From NCBI GenBank assembly GCA_035391225.1, contig DAOPKN010000029.1, forward strand, positions 1 through 28,176: a DNA stretch of 28,176 nt. Direction: 5' to 3'. This document shows, one piece after another, positions 8,145 through 15,427 of the stretch; positions within the stretch are counted from its first letter, which is position 1, and every line of letters begins with the position of its first letter. This DNA comes from DAOPKN01 sp035391225. Its GTDB lineage: Bacteria > Thermotogota > Thermotogae > MWEM01. The notes beneath the pieces were generated by a model that saw nothing but the letters and a program-made list of their open reading frames with translations, ran no database searches and was not told the origin of the DNA. The position numbers were made by a program, and so were the translations under genes.

Positions 8145-9046
8145 CAGTTTTTCCTCCCGGAAGCGAATTGCAGTCCCTTCAAAACCCCGGAAGCATACTC
8201 CCGGATATCGGGATCATCGGTGGGAACGGTGCATACTGCAAAAAAATTCACCAGGGAAACGGTGGGAGGTGGACCCCACCACAAGATCCCCGTGCGGGAT
8301 TCGCGTGTGCCCGAGGGAAGATCCTCCAAACCCTCGTGCGCATCGAAAAACACCACATCGTTCACCGGACTTCCGCGCTTGAGCAAAACACATGCATTTC
8401 GCAGGAGCTCCAAGCGCAACTCTTGCGGAGGCCTTACCGTTGCCATGCCTTTCCAATCCAGGCGAAAAAGGTTGCCTTCGCGCGAAAGCATGGTTCCATC
8501 TTCCCGTAGTACGGTACGCCCCATGCGTTGCAGTTCGGACCATCCCTGCTCCCCCACCGAAACAAGCAACGCAGGGAAATGCCCCCTTTGCTCCAACGCT
8601 CCCAGGATCACGGCATCCCATCCCGCGCGCGCATCCAGCACCGGGTACATCCCCATTTGGAGTACCCCCATGGCAACCTTGTACAACGAATCTGCGGCCA
8701 AGTAGGGAGAGCGGGCAAGGCGCTGCTGCCAGTTGGGATCGTTTTGTTCCAGGCACAGCGGTATACCAATGCACACTCCATCCGCTCCGGCTTCAAAGGC
8801 GTGCAATGCGAGCAGCTTCCCAAACTCCACCACATCCGTGCTCGCGGAAACACTCCCCAAAACGAAGGGGGTCACACCTTCCAACACCTCTTCGAAGCGG
8901 ACGCAGGCCAATCGGAATTCGGAACCATCCTGCAGGGGAAACACAAGCATTTGCTGCCCGAAGCCACTACCCAGGCAGGAGAGAAACCAAAGAAGCAGAA
9001 GAAGAAGCGGTTTACAGCAGCTGCGGGAAAAACTTTTCCAACACAT
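8141..9046 (-). CDS. Exported protein, degenerate glycoside hydrolase family 3-like
   Basis: A 301-residue protein that I do not recognise by name. The N-terminus is a basic/cysteine stretch followed by a strong hydrophobic run (PLLLLLLWFLSCLGSG), so it is exported; the cysteine after LS could be a poor lipobox. The body recalls GH3 enzymes in order: an ALHAFEAGADGVCIGIP segment, an R-SPYLAADSLYKVAMGVLQ segment resembling the GH3 R-x(2)-dP block, LLRNACVLLKRGSP like the second-domain entry, and a terminal VLKGLQFASGR like the G-x-LP closing region. The diagnostic KH(F/D)xG catalytic stretch is absent, so activity is doubtful. The ATG has GGGAG about 7 bp upstream, giving a 35-bp overlap with the preceding gene. 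Function unknown. Confidence 0.75.
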   Translation of the reverse strand: MCWKSFSRSCCKPLLLLLLWFLSCLGSGFGQQMLVFPLQDGSEFRLACVRFEEVLEGVTPFVLGSVSASTDVVEFGKLLALHAFEAGADGVCIGIPLCLEQNDPNWQQRLARSPYLAADSLYKVAMGVLQMGMYPVLDARAGWDAVILGALEQRGHFPALLVSVGEQGWSELQRMGRTVLREDGTMLSREGNLFRLDWKGMATVRPPQELRLELLRNACVLLKRGSPVNDVVFFDAHEGLEDLPSGTRESRTGILWWGPPPTVSLVNFFAVCTVPTDDPDIREYASGVLKGLQFASGRKNW

Positions 9047-9824
9047 GGTGCACTCCCCTATGGTTGTTATCGGGCGCGACGTACCGGGCTGCCTTTTGCA
9101 CCTCCGGATCCGCGTTTCCGACCGCTACCGGCATCCCCACCTTCTCGAAGGCAAAGGTGTCGTTCTGCTGGTCACCCACCATGATGGCCTGGGCCAGCAA
9201 AAAGCCCAATCCTTTCGCCATTTCTTCCACGCCACTCCCCTTGTGAATCCCCGGCGGTACGAAATCCAGGTAGGTGGAAAAAGAGGTGAACACGTTTAGA
9301 ACGCCGGAAAACCTTTCCTGGGCTTCGAGCAAAAGCTGTTGCACGTGAGGGGGAGAAGAAATCGCCAGCAACTTGGTTGGCCCACTGTTCTGTTTTTGCA
9401 TCCAGGCGGAGAAATCCCGCACCACGCGGTAGGGCATCCCCGAATGCACCGAATACGCCCGAACCCAACGGTTGTCTTGCCGCGTAACGATCTCGTCGTT
9501 GACGTACAGGTGCACGTGCGCCCCCCTTTTCTCCAGGAAGGAAACCACGTCCAATGCAACCTCGGGTTGCACTCTCCAATGCCGGGATGGTACGGGGCTT
9601 TGGGAGAAATGGATCATGGCCCCGTTGTAGGAAATGCAGGGAAACATCTGCCCAAATTCGCGCAACAGGAACCTTTTGAGAGAACCGTACATTCGTCCCG
9701 AACAAAAAAGAACGCGGATTCCCTTGTGCTGCACGCGAAGTAAAGCCTCCCGCGTTTGCCGATCCAGTTGCAAATCGTCGTTAATCAGGGTTCCGTCCAC
9801 GTCGCAAATCAATGTGTTGTACAA
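9012..9824 (-). CDS. HAD-superfamily hydrolase, Cof type
   Basis: Probable cytoplasmic Mg-dependent phosphatase (270 residues) of the Cof/YbiV subfamily. Motif I is ICDVDGTL, with nucleophile and acid D8 and D10. Motif II is FCSGR, the conserved lysine lies in IHKGSGV, and motif III is MVGDQQND. A C2-type cap sits between motifs II and III. The start is a TTG at 9824 with AGGAGG 6-7 bp upstream; it overlaps the end of dxs by 44 bp, suggesting coupling. Family members act on sugar phosphates, FMN or pyridoxal phosphate. Being next to dxs could hint at isoprenoid-precursor phosphates, but substrates in this family cannot be predicted from sequence. Confidence 0.9.
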   Translation of the reverse strand: MYNTLICDVDGTLINDDLQLDRQTREALLRVQHKGIRVLFCSGRMYGSLKRFLLREFGQMFPCISYNGAMIHFSQSPVPSRHWRVQPEVALDVVSFLEKRGAHVHLYVNDEIVTRQDNRWVRAYSVHSGMPYRVVRDFSAWMQKQNSGPTKLLAISSPPHVQQLLLEAQERFSGVLNVFTSFSTYLDFVPPGIHKGSGVEEMAKGLGFLLAQAIMVGDQQNDTFAFEKVGMPVAVGNADPEVQKAARYVAPDNNHRGVHHVLEKFFPQLL

Positions 9825-11766
9825 GATTCTCCTCCTTCTCCTCGACTTCCCAGCGGGAGCGCAAATGGCGAACCACGCTCGCTACATCCAACCCGTACTT
9901 TTCCAACAACCTTTTGCGCTCGCCATGTTCCACGAAAACATCGGGAATCCCCAGGCAAACGAAATCTTGCAGCATTCCCGGTGCGCGTTGCATGCATTGG
10001 CGCAGCAACTCCGCACCCACACCACCGGTCACCATCCCCTCTTCCAGGAAGGCAAGGCAAACCGGTTGCTGGGGTGGAAAAAAGCGCAGAAGCGGTTCCA
10101 GTGCAAGGGGTTTCACCCGATCGATCCCAATAACACCCACCGGAAACGGGAAGTGGCTGGCAGCTTGCCGAGCAACCGCGAGCATGGTTCCCACCGCAAC
10201 CAGGAAATGGCGGGGAGCTTCCGAAAGGGGCGGATGTTCATACGTTAGGAAGGTCTCGGATTTGGCAACGGGTTGGCAAAAGAGCTGCTCGCTCCAATCC
10301 GGGGGAAGGTTTTGGGTGATCCGGGGATACCGGATGAAAACGGGGCCCTGTTCGGGCCAATTTTCCCCGTGGAAACGCAAGATCCGGGCAAAGTCCACCA
10401 GGTCGAAAGGGGCAAAAACATGTGCACCCGGAATGGATAGGCTGTACGCCAGGTCAAAAGCACCATGATGCGTGGGACCATCTTCTCCCACGATCCCTGC
10501 CCTGTCCAGGCAAAAAACCACCGGCAACCTCTGCAGCGCCACATCGTGGATCAATTGGTCGTAGGCACGCTGCTGGAAAGTGGAGTACACCCCAAACACC
10601 GGGTGCAACCCCTGGGTGGCAAGCGCTCCAGCAAAGGTGGTGCAAAATGGTTCGGTAATGCCCAAATCAAAAAAGCGATCGGGGAACTTCTCCCGAAAAC
10701 GAACCAGCCCGGTCCCATGCTCCATCGCCGCCGTAAGCACCACCAGGCGCGGATCGTCTGCTGCCAGTTCGCACAACGTCTCCCCGAGCACCTCGCTGAA
10801 AGAAACCCGCACCGATGGAGTGGCAACAGAGGGTTGGGTCTGCGGTACCACGCGTGGCCCGATACCGTGGTACTTCTGGGGCGCCTTTTCCACCCAGTCG
10901 GGGCCCTTTCCCTTCTTCGTGTGCACGTGCACCACCACGGGTTTCTCGAAATCCCTTTTCAAGTTCTCGAAAATCCGGGTAAGCAGGTCCAGGTCGTGAC
11001 CATCAACGGGGCCAATGTACTTGAACCCCATCCCCTCGAAGATGCTCTGCGGCAAAAGGGTGCTACGCACGCCATCCCGGAATTTCTCCAGGGTGTTTTC
11101 CAGCGTTTCCAGGTGGGCATGGAGCAACAATCCCTTGATCCCCTTTTTCAACCCGGTGTAGGAAGGGTTGGTTCGCAGCAGGGAGAAACTGCGCGCAAGG
11201 GAACCCACGTTCTCCGAAATCGACATGCCGTTGTCGTTCACGATCACACGTAGTTGGCTTTTCAAGTTTGATGCTTGGTTGAGTGCTTCCAGTGCACTCC
11301 CCGACGTCAGCGCACCGTCTCCAATCACCGCGATGACGTTCCCCCGCTTCTTCTGCAGGCGCTGGGCTTGTTCCACGCCCAGGGCGGCGGCGATGGAAGT
11401 CCCCACGTGCCCCGCGCCAAAAGAATCGTAGCGGCTTTCCTCCCTACGGGTGAAACCACTGATACCTCCCAGGGTACGGAGGGTGGAAAAGTCCTTCGCC
11501 CGCCCGGTCAAGATCTTGTGCGTGTAGCACTGGTGCCCCGTATCCCAAACCAGAACGTCCGGATCCGGGAAATCAAAGACGCGGTACAGTGCAAGCGTAA
11601 GCTCCACAACACCCATATTGGAAGCAAGGTGCCCGCCGTTCTGCTGGATCACCTGCAAAAAGAGCTCTCGGATCTCCTGGGAAACCTCTTCCAACTCGGA
11701 AATCGTGGCCCCTTTCACCCTCCGGATCATATCCGGTTCATGCATCCACTGCTGGAGTATCGGCAC
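9781..11766 (-). CDS. dxs: 1-deoxy-D-xylulose-5-phosphate synthase
   Basis: Thiamine diphosphate enzyme that condenses pyruvate and glyceraldehyde 3-phosphate, the first step of the MEP isoprenoid pathway; it also feeds thiamine and pyridoxal synthesis. Landmarks in order: WDTGHQCYTHKILTGR, the cofactor-binding GDGALTSGSALEALN, TAAMEHGTGL, the pyrimidine-domain GITEPFCTTFAGALA, and DRAGIVGEDGPTHHGAFDL, plus a C-terminal transketolase domain. An upstream ATG exists at 11775, but AAGGAG ends exactly at that codon. The GTG at 11766 is 9 bp from it and is the better start (661 residues). It overlaps xseB by 29 bp and the HAD gene by 44 bp. No key residues appear missing. Confidence 0.95.
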   Translation of the reverse strand: MPILQQWMHEPDMIRRVKGATISELEEVSQEIRELFLQVIQQNGGHLASNMGVVELTLALYRVFDFPDPDVLVWDTGHQCYTHKILTGRAKDFSTLRTLGGISGFTRREESRYDSFGAGHVGTSIAAALGVEQAQRLQKKRGNVIAVIGDGALTSGSALEALNQASNLKSQLRVIVNDNGMSISENVGSLARSFSLLRTNPSYTGLKKGIKGLLLHAHLETLENTLEKFRDGVRSTLLPQSIFEGMGFKYIGPVDGHDLDLLTRIFENLKRDFEKPVVVHVHTKKGKGPDWVEKAPQKYHGIGPRVVPQTQPSVATPSVRVSFSEVLGETLCELAADDPRLVVLTAAMEHGTGLVRFREKFPDRFFDLGITEPFCTTFAGALATQGLHPVFGVYSTFQQRAYDQLIHDVALQRLPVVFCLDRAGIVGEDGPTHHGAFDLAYSLSIPGAHVFAPFDLVDFARILRFHGENWPEQGPVFIRYPRITQNLPPDWSEQLFCQPVAKSETFLTYEHPPLSEAPRHFLVAVGTMLAVARQAASHFPFPVGVIGIDRVKPLALEPLLRFFPPQQPVCLAFLEEGMVTGGVGAELLRQCMQRAPGMLQDFVCLGIPDVFVEHGERKRLLEKYGLDVASVVRHLRSRWEVEEKEENLVQHIDLRRGRNPD

Positions 11767-12007
11767 CCGTTTCATCTCCTTGCTGGTTCAAGCGTGCGAG
11801 GATATCTTCCACTTGCACCCGTGCATGTTCCAACTGCTTCTTTGCCTGTGCATACAGTTCCACCGCCTTGGAAAACTGTCCCACCATTTGCTCGAGAGGG
11901 GTTTGCTCGTTTTCCAGCGAATGGACAAGTTCGTCGATCTGCGCAAACAACTCTTCTATGGAAGGGGTCTTGTCCCCACCGCTCTTCGCAGCGCTTTTCG
12001 GTACCAT
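11738..12007 (-). CDS. xseB: Exodeoxyribonuclease VII small subunit
   Basis: An 89-residue helical protein matching XseB: SIEELFAQIDELVHSLENEQTPLEQMV, then a second amphipathic helix FSKAVELYAQAKKQLEHARVQVEDI. Several copies bind the large XseA subunit and are needed for its processive single-strand exonuclease activity. The ATG at 12007 has an extended purine-rich GGAGGAAGGAAG upstream. The gene begins 15 bp after the xseA stop and overlaps dxs, the order commonly seen in bacteria. The acidic, alanine-rich tail past residue 75 is not conserved in the family. Confidence 0.92.
   Translation of the reverse strand: MVPKSAAKSGGDKTPSIEELFAQIDELVHSLENEQTPLEQMVGQFSKAVELYAQAKKQLEHARVQVEDILARLNQQGDETGADTPAVDA
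11776..11781 (-). promoter_or_regulatory. Ribosome binding site that decides the dxs start
   Basis: AAGGAG on the minus strand directly abuts an ATG (11775), leaving no spacer, but lies 9 bp before the in-frame GTG at 11766. This favours GTG as the dxs start. Confidence 0.55.
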
Positions 12008-12022
12008 GCTCTTCCTTCCTCC

Positions 12023-13318
12023 TCACTGGCTTTTTTGTTCCACCTTTTCCACTTGCGCAAAAACCCTGCCATCCCGCATTACCAGGGAAATTTCCCCGTG
12101 TGGGGGTATCCCCTGCACCGAAGGGATAATCCTCCCTTCAGATTCCACCCAGCAAAAGCCGCGTTTCAAGACCTGCGCGGGGTTCAAATCTTGCAGGTGC
12201 CTCCAGCGGGATTGCAACAGCTGCATCCGAAGCTCCAGTTTGGCGGGAAGCTGCAACGCCAGCATTCGCTCAAACAGACGGGAAAGGGCAGCGTGCTTCA
12301 GCTGCATCTTGCGCGAAAGAAGAGCCTCCACCCTATCCATCTTCCTTTCCAGCTCCTCTCTTCTTCGATCCAAAAGCGCTTCGGGCCGGTGGTACTGCAA
12401 TCCCCTTTCGGTGGATACTCCCCTTTGCGCCAGCACCTCCAGGCGGTTCTTGAGTACCCGGGAAACGTGCAGCATTTTTTGCCCGCGGGCCGCCATGATC
12501 TCTTTCAACGAGGGAACAGCAGCCATTGCCGCCGCAGTGGGGGTAGAAGCTGAGACATCACCCGCGTACTCGCTCAACGTGTGATCCACCTCGTGGCCAA
12601 CACCCACCACGACCGGAAGCGCGCAACGCCGCACCGCCCGCACCACGCTTTCCTCGTTGAAGTTCCACAAATCCTCCAGCGAACCGCCTCCCCGCGCCAA
12701 CAGAACCAGCTGGGCGTCACTTTCACCGGCCATGTCCAACGCGCGTACGATTTCCGGGGTTGCCCTTTCCCCCTGGACGCCGGTGTGGAACAGCAACACT
12801 TGGATGGATGGGTACCGGATTTGGAGCGTGCGAAGTATGTCCTGGAACGCGGCCGAGGAACGCGAGGCAACTACCGCGATCTTCGAGGGGAGGAGGGGAA
12901 GCGCCCTTCTGTGCGCTTCGGGCCGGGGAATCACCCCCTGCTCCACGAGCATTCTCTTCAGCTTCTCAAAGCGGGCTTGCAGGAAGCCTTCCTTGGATAC
13001 TACCTCCATTTTCTTGACGTACAGTTGCACATCCCCGTTTTTCGGGTACAAGCTTACCTGCCCCGTGGCATCCAAGAGTACACCATCCGAAAGGGTCTCC
13101 TCGGACCCCAGGATGTCTTGGAAGCGCAACGCGTTGCGAATGGAAAAAAACACGCAGCGCAGAAGCCCGGTTTCATCTTTCAACGAAAAGTAGGCATGGC
13201 CCCGGATAATCTTGAAGCCGGAAACCTCTCCGCGCACCGTCACACGCGTTCCCAGCACGGGATGTTCTCGGAACGCATCCTGGATCATGTCCAGGACTTG
13301 CGAAACTCCATACACCAT
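12023..13318 (-). CDS. xseA: Exodeoxyribonuclease VII large subunit
   Basis: Catalytic subunit of exonuclease VII, which degrades single-stranded DNA into oligonucleotides and takes part in repair and recombination. The N-terminal OB fold is visible (VTVRGEVSGFKI..GHAYFSLKD). It is followed by the catalytic region with LLARGGGSLEDLWNFNEE and VGVGHEVDHTLSEYAGD, then a long charged coiled-coil region that binds XseB. The open frame continues to an ATG at 13420, but that would include the promoter region. The ATG at 13318 has AGGTGG 7 bp upstream and gives 431 residues, normal for XseA. First gene of the minus-strand operon. Confidence 0.94.
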   Translation of the reverse strand: MVYGVSQVLDMIQDAFREHPVLGTRVTVRGEVSGFKIIRGHAYFSLKDETGLLRCVFFSIRNALRFQDILGSEETLSDGVLLDATGQVSLYPKNGDVQLYVKKMEVVSKEGFLQARFEKLKRMLVEQGVIPRPEAHRRALPLLPSKIAVVASRSSAAFQDILRTLQIRYPSIQVLLFHTGVQGERATPEIVRALDMAGESDAQLVLLARGGGSLEDLWNFNEESVVRAVRRCALPVVVGVGHEVDHTLSEYAGDVSASTPTAAAMAAVPSLKEIMAARGQKMLHVSRVLKNRLEVLAQRGVSTERGLQYHRPEALLDRRREELERKMDRVEALLSRKMQLKHAALSRLFERMLALQLPAKLELRMQLLQSRWRHLQDLNPAQVLKRGFCWVESEGRIIPSVQGIPPHGEISLVMRDGRVFAQVEKVEQKSQ

Positions 13319-13345
13319 GTGATTCCCACCTGTATCTCCGAGGGG

Positions 13346-13375
13346 TTGACATACCCCCTCGGGGTATGTTATTCT
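13346..13375 (+). promoter_or_regulatory. Promoter of the glutaredoxin gene
   Basis: A perfect -35 TTGACA (13346-13351) and a -10 TATTCT (13370-13375), preceded by TG at an extended -10 position, are 18 bp apart. The start would be near 13382, giving a leader of about 28 nt with TGGAGG (13396-13401) before the ATG at 13410. Confidence 0.75.
13351..13367. promoter_or_regulatory. Palindromic operator candidate, CsoR/RcnR-like
   Basis: ATACCCC-ctc-GGGGTAT is a perfect 7-3-7 palindrome placed between the -35 and -10 boxes of the glutaredoxin promoter. TACCCC/GGGGTA half-sites are typical of operators bound by the CsoR/RcnR/FrmR family of metal- or thiol-sensing repressors. No such regulator gene is in the window, so the identity of the binder is inference. 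The minus-strand xseA start point would also fall inside it. A larger overlapping inverted repeat (CCGAGGGG / CCCCTCGG, 13338-13362) surrounds the -35 box. Confidence 0.6.
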
Positions 13376-13379
13376 ACCA
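13371..13379 (-). promoter_or_regulatory. Extended -10 element likely driving the xseA operon
   Basis: On the minus strand TGG-TAGAAT is an extended -10 element with five of six hexamer matches and no convincing -35. It overlaps the -10 of the glutaredoxin promoter on the opposite strand, so the two promoters should compete. The leader to the xseA ATG at 13318 would be about 45 nt. Confidence 0.45.
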
Positions 13380-13409
13380 CAAATACATTGATTCCTGGAG
13401 GCTACAAGC

Positions 13410-13646
13410 ATGCACACCAAAATCGTGGTTTACACTACCCCCAGTTGTCCACACTGTACTTCGGCAAAACGCTTCTTCCGCGAACGGGGTATTCCCTTCA
13501 AGGAATACGATGTTTCCAAGGATCAACGTGCCGCAGACATGATGGTCAAGAAAAGCAAGCAAATGGGCGTGCCTGTGATCGAGGTCGGGAACCAGATCGT
13601 GGTAGGTTTCGACCGTTCCAAGCTCAATCGCCTTCTCAACGTTTAG
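13410..13646 (+). CDS. Glutaredoxin/NrdH-like thiol redox protein
   Basis: A 78-residue single-domain thioredoxin-fold protein. The redox-active CPHC motif is at residues 13-16 after the first beta strand (KIVVYTT). The cis-proline loop is in GVPVIEV, and the C-terminal GFDRSKLNRLL matches the glutaredoxin binding helix. It would reduce disulfides or deliver electrons in the cytoplasm; the reductant (glutathione, thioredoxin reductase or other) cannot be inferred. It is a lone plus-strand gene in a minus-strand region, with its own promoter and an operator-like palindrome, so it is probably regulated on its own. The stop overlaps by 4 bp the stop of the convergent membrane-protein gene. Confidence 0.93.
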   Translation: MHTKIVVYTTPSCPHCTSAKRFFRERGIPFKEYDVSKDQRAADMMVKKSKQMGVPVIEVGNQIVVGFDRSKLNRLLNV

Positions 13647-15427
13647 TGCTCAAGTTCCGGGAAGTTTGCCATGGCCTCCCGGATCATGTCCACCAAGGAA
13701 CCCCTTTTTTCATGGATCTCACAAAGACCATATTCAATTCCTATGGGTATTTTCTCTTCGGAGAATGGAAAGGTATCTTGGAACGTTTCAAAAAGCCTTT
13801 CCATTTTTTTTTGCGCCGCTGCCCCCTCCATTTCCAGGAAGAAGAACAAGAAATGATCCACCGAATAGCGGGCAAAAAGATCCGTGTTGCGCGTGTTTTC
13901 GAGCACAACTTGCCCCAAGTGCTGCAGCAAGCGGTGCACCTGGTTCCCCCCGTAGCGCTCTTCAAATTCCTGCAACCCGGAAAAACGCGCCACACCCAGC
14001 ACCGACTTGAAACCGTACCTCCATACCCGTTCCATTTCGCGCGAAGCCAGGTCGGAGAAAAAGGGGAAGGCCAGTAGTCCGGTCTCCCTGTCAAAGTGGT
14101 TTTCGAGTTTCAAGCTGTACAGAACCAGAACGGTGTACAAACTGGTGCGCAGCAGTTCCCTTCTCTGCACCAGGTCCCTTTCCATGGCGGAAGGGAGTGG
14201 TTTGAGGAGCAAGCTCACGGAAAACCGTCCGTGTTCGATGGTGAACTTCTCGCAATCGGAAGGATTCAAGATCACCCCGTGCATGGAGAAAACGATCTCG
14301 TAGCCGAGAAGAACGTTGCACTCTTCGAAAAGCGTTTCCCGATCCAGCATGATCTTGCACACGGTGTTCAGAGCGGTTGACAGCGTGTACTGGTTGAACA
14401 CGGCCAAGCGTTGCAGGAACTGGTTCACCGCGGTGACTTGCCGTGCTTGGTTCAACAGGTTCTCGTTGAGCACCGATACCTTTTGCACCAGCCGCTCCAC
14501 GTCTTGTCCCCTCTCGTTGGCCTTTTCCACGAAAACGGAGAGACCCTCCACGAGTTCTTTTGCCTCATCGTCCACGGTCTCCGGAAAGGGAAGAAGTCTT
14601 TCCATCTCCAAGGAATCCGTCACCCATCGAAATTCCCGGGATCGTTGGGCGAACAACCGGTCCATCTTCCATCGAAACAGGAAAATCAACAAGATTCCCA
14701 AGGGAAGGGGCACCAAAACGGGGAGCAACGTGCCGGAAAGCACCTCGTTGGCGGGAACAATTTCTACCAACCGAAAATAGGGGAGGGAATCGAACTCGGA
14801 AAAGCGGGAAAAGAAAAAGAAATTGCCTTGGAAAAAAACGATGCTCTTGGAGATCCAAGAAACCCTCTCCGAATGGAAGTAATCCATCTCCTGGAATTGC
14901 TCCGAATCGAAAAACAGCCCGAAGTCAAAGCGGTCAAAGAGAAAGCCGCGGAATTCCCCCAAGCCGTGCTGGTGAAAAAAAGAAAGCAACGCGGGCACGT
15001 CGATGGTCCCAAAGAAGAAGCCTTCCGGTGCATGCAGGGAAACCAGTAACACTTTTTTCCCCAAAAGCGGGTCATGGAAGAAAGAAGAAACGGAAAAATC
15101 CCCCAGTTCGGGGATTTCGGCCAAAAATCGAACAGGGTAATCCCCCAAGCCCTCGATTGCCAAACCTTGTTGCCGTATCAGCCTTCCCGCAGCATCCACG
15201 ACGACCACTCTCTGGAAAAGCTCGGGCTCTTGCACCAGGTTGGTTGCCAACAATTCAAACTGGCTTTGGAGTACTTGGGCATGGGCTTGCACCCGTTCAT
15301 TGAAATCCCGGAAAAAAGCCTGGGAGGTATGGAAGCCAAAAAGCACCAAGAAAATCACGAAAAAAAGGATCCAGAGCCAGAAAAGGCCCGCCATCGTTCG
15401 AGCAGAAGGTGCGTCAAGGGCTGCCAT
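13643..15427 (-). CDS. Phe-rich membrane receptor with degenerate GGDEF-like C-terminus
   Basis: A 594-residue protein. A first membrane helix (about 14-34), an extracytoplasmic domain of about 195 residues resembling a sensor (Cache-like) fold, and a second helix (about 232-251) are followed by a charged linker/coiled coil. The last 150 or so residues have the GGDEF-family pattern DRETGLLAFPFFSDL...GVARFSGLQEFEERYGG...HLGQVVLENTRNTDLFARYSVDHF. The catalytic GGDEF is replaced by SVDHF, so c-di-GMP synthesis is not expected. Phenylalanine is extreme: about 67 of 594 residues by hand count. GGAGGTG precedes the ATG. It overlaps by 14 bp the binding-protein-like gene upstream, suggesting a sensor pair. 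Nine consecutive A residues occur in the coding strand at 13804-13812. Confidence 0.82.
   Translation of the reverse strand: MAALDAPSARTMAGLFWLWILFFVIFLVLFGFHTSQAFFRDFNERVQAHAQVLQSQFELLATNLVQEPELFQRVVVVDAAGRLIRQQGLAIEGLGDYPVRFLAEIPELGDFSVSSFFHDPLLGKKVLLVSLHAPEGFFFGTIDVPALLSFFHQHGLGEFRGFLFDRFDFGLFFDSEQFQEMDYFHSERVSWISKSIVFFQGNFFFFSRFSEFDSLPYFRLVEIVPANEVLSGTLLPVLVPLPLGILLIFLFRWKMDRLFAQRSREFRWVTDSLEMERLLPFPETVDDEAKELVEGLSVFVEKANERGQDVERLVQKVSVLNENLLNQARQVTAVNQFLQRLAVFNQYTLSTALNTVCKIMLDRETLFEECNVLLGYEIVFSMHGVILNPSDCEKFTIEHGRFSVSLLLKPLPSAMERDLVQRRELLRTSLYTVLVLYSLKLENHFDRETGLLAFPFFSDLASREMERVWRYGFKSVLGVARFSGLQEFEERYGGNQVHRLLQHLGQVVLENTRNTDLFARYSVDHFLFFFLEMEGAAAQKKMERLFETFQDTFPFSEEKIPIGIEYGLCEIHEKRGSLVDMIREAMANFPELEH

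Noticed and set aside
13319..13420. N-terminal extension of XseA to an ATG at 13420
   Set aside because: It would translate through the promoter/operator region, adds 34 residues not seen in XseA proteins, and the ATG at 13318 has a good ribosome site.
12581..14077. 498-codon plus-strand open frame
   Set aside because: It crosses xseA, the promoter region, the glutaredoxin gene and the receptor gene, all with better support in other frames.
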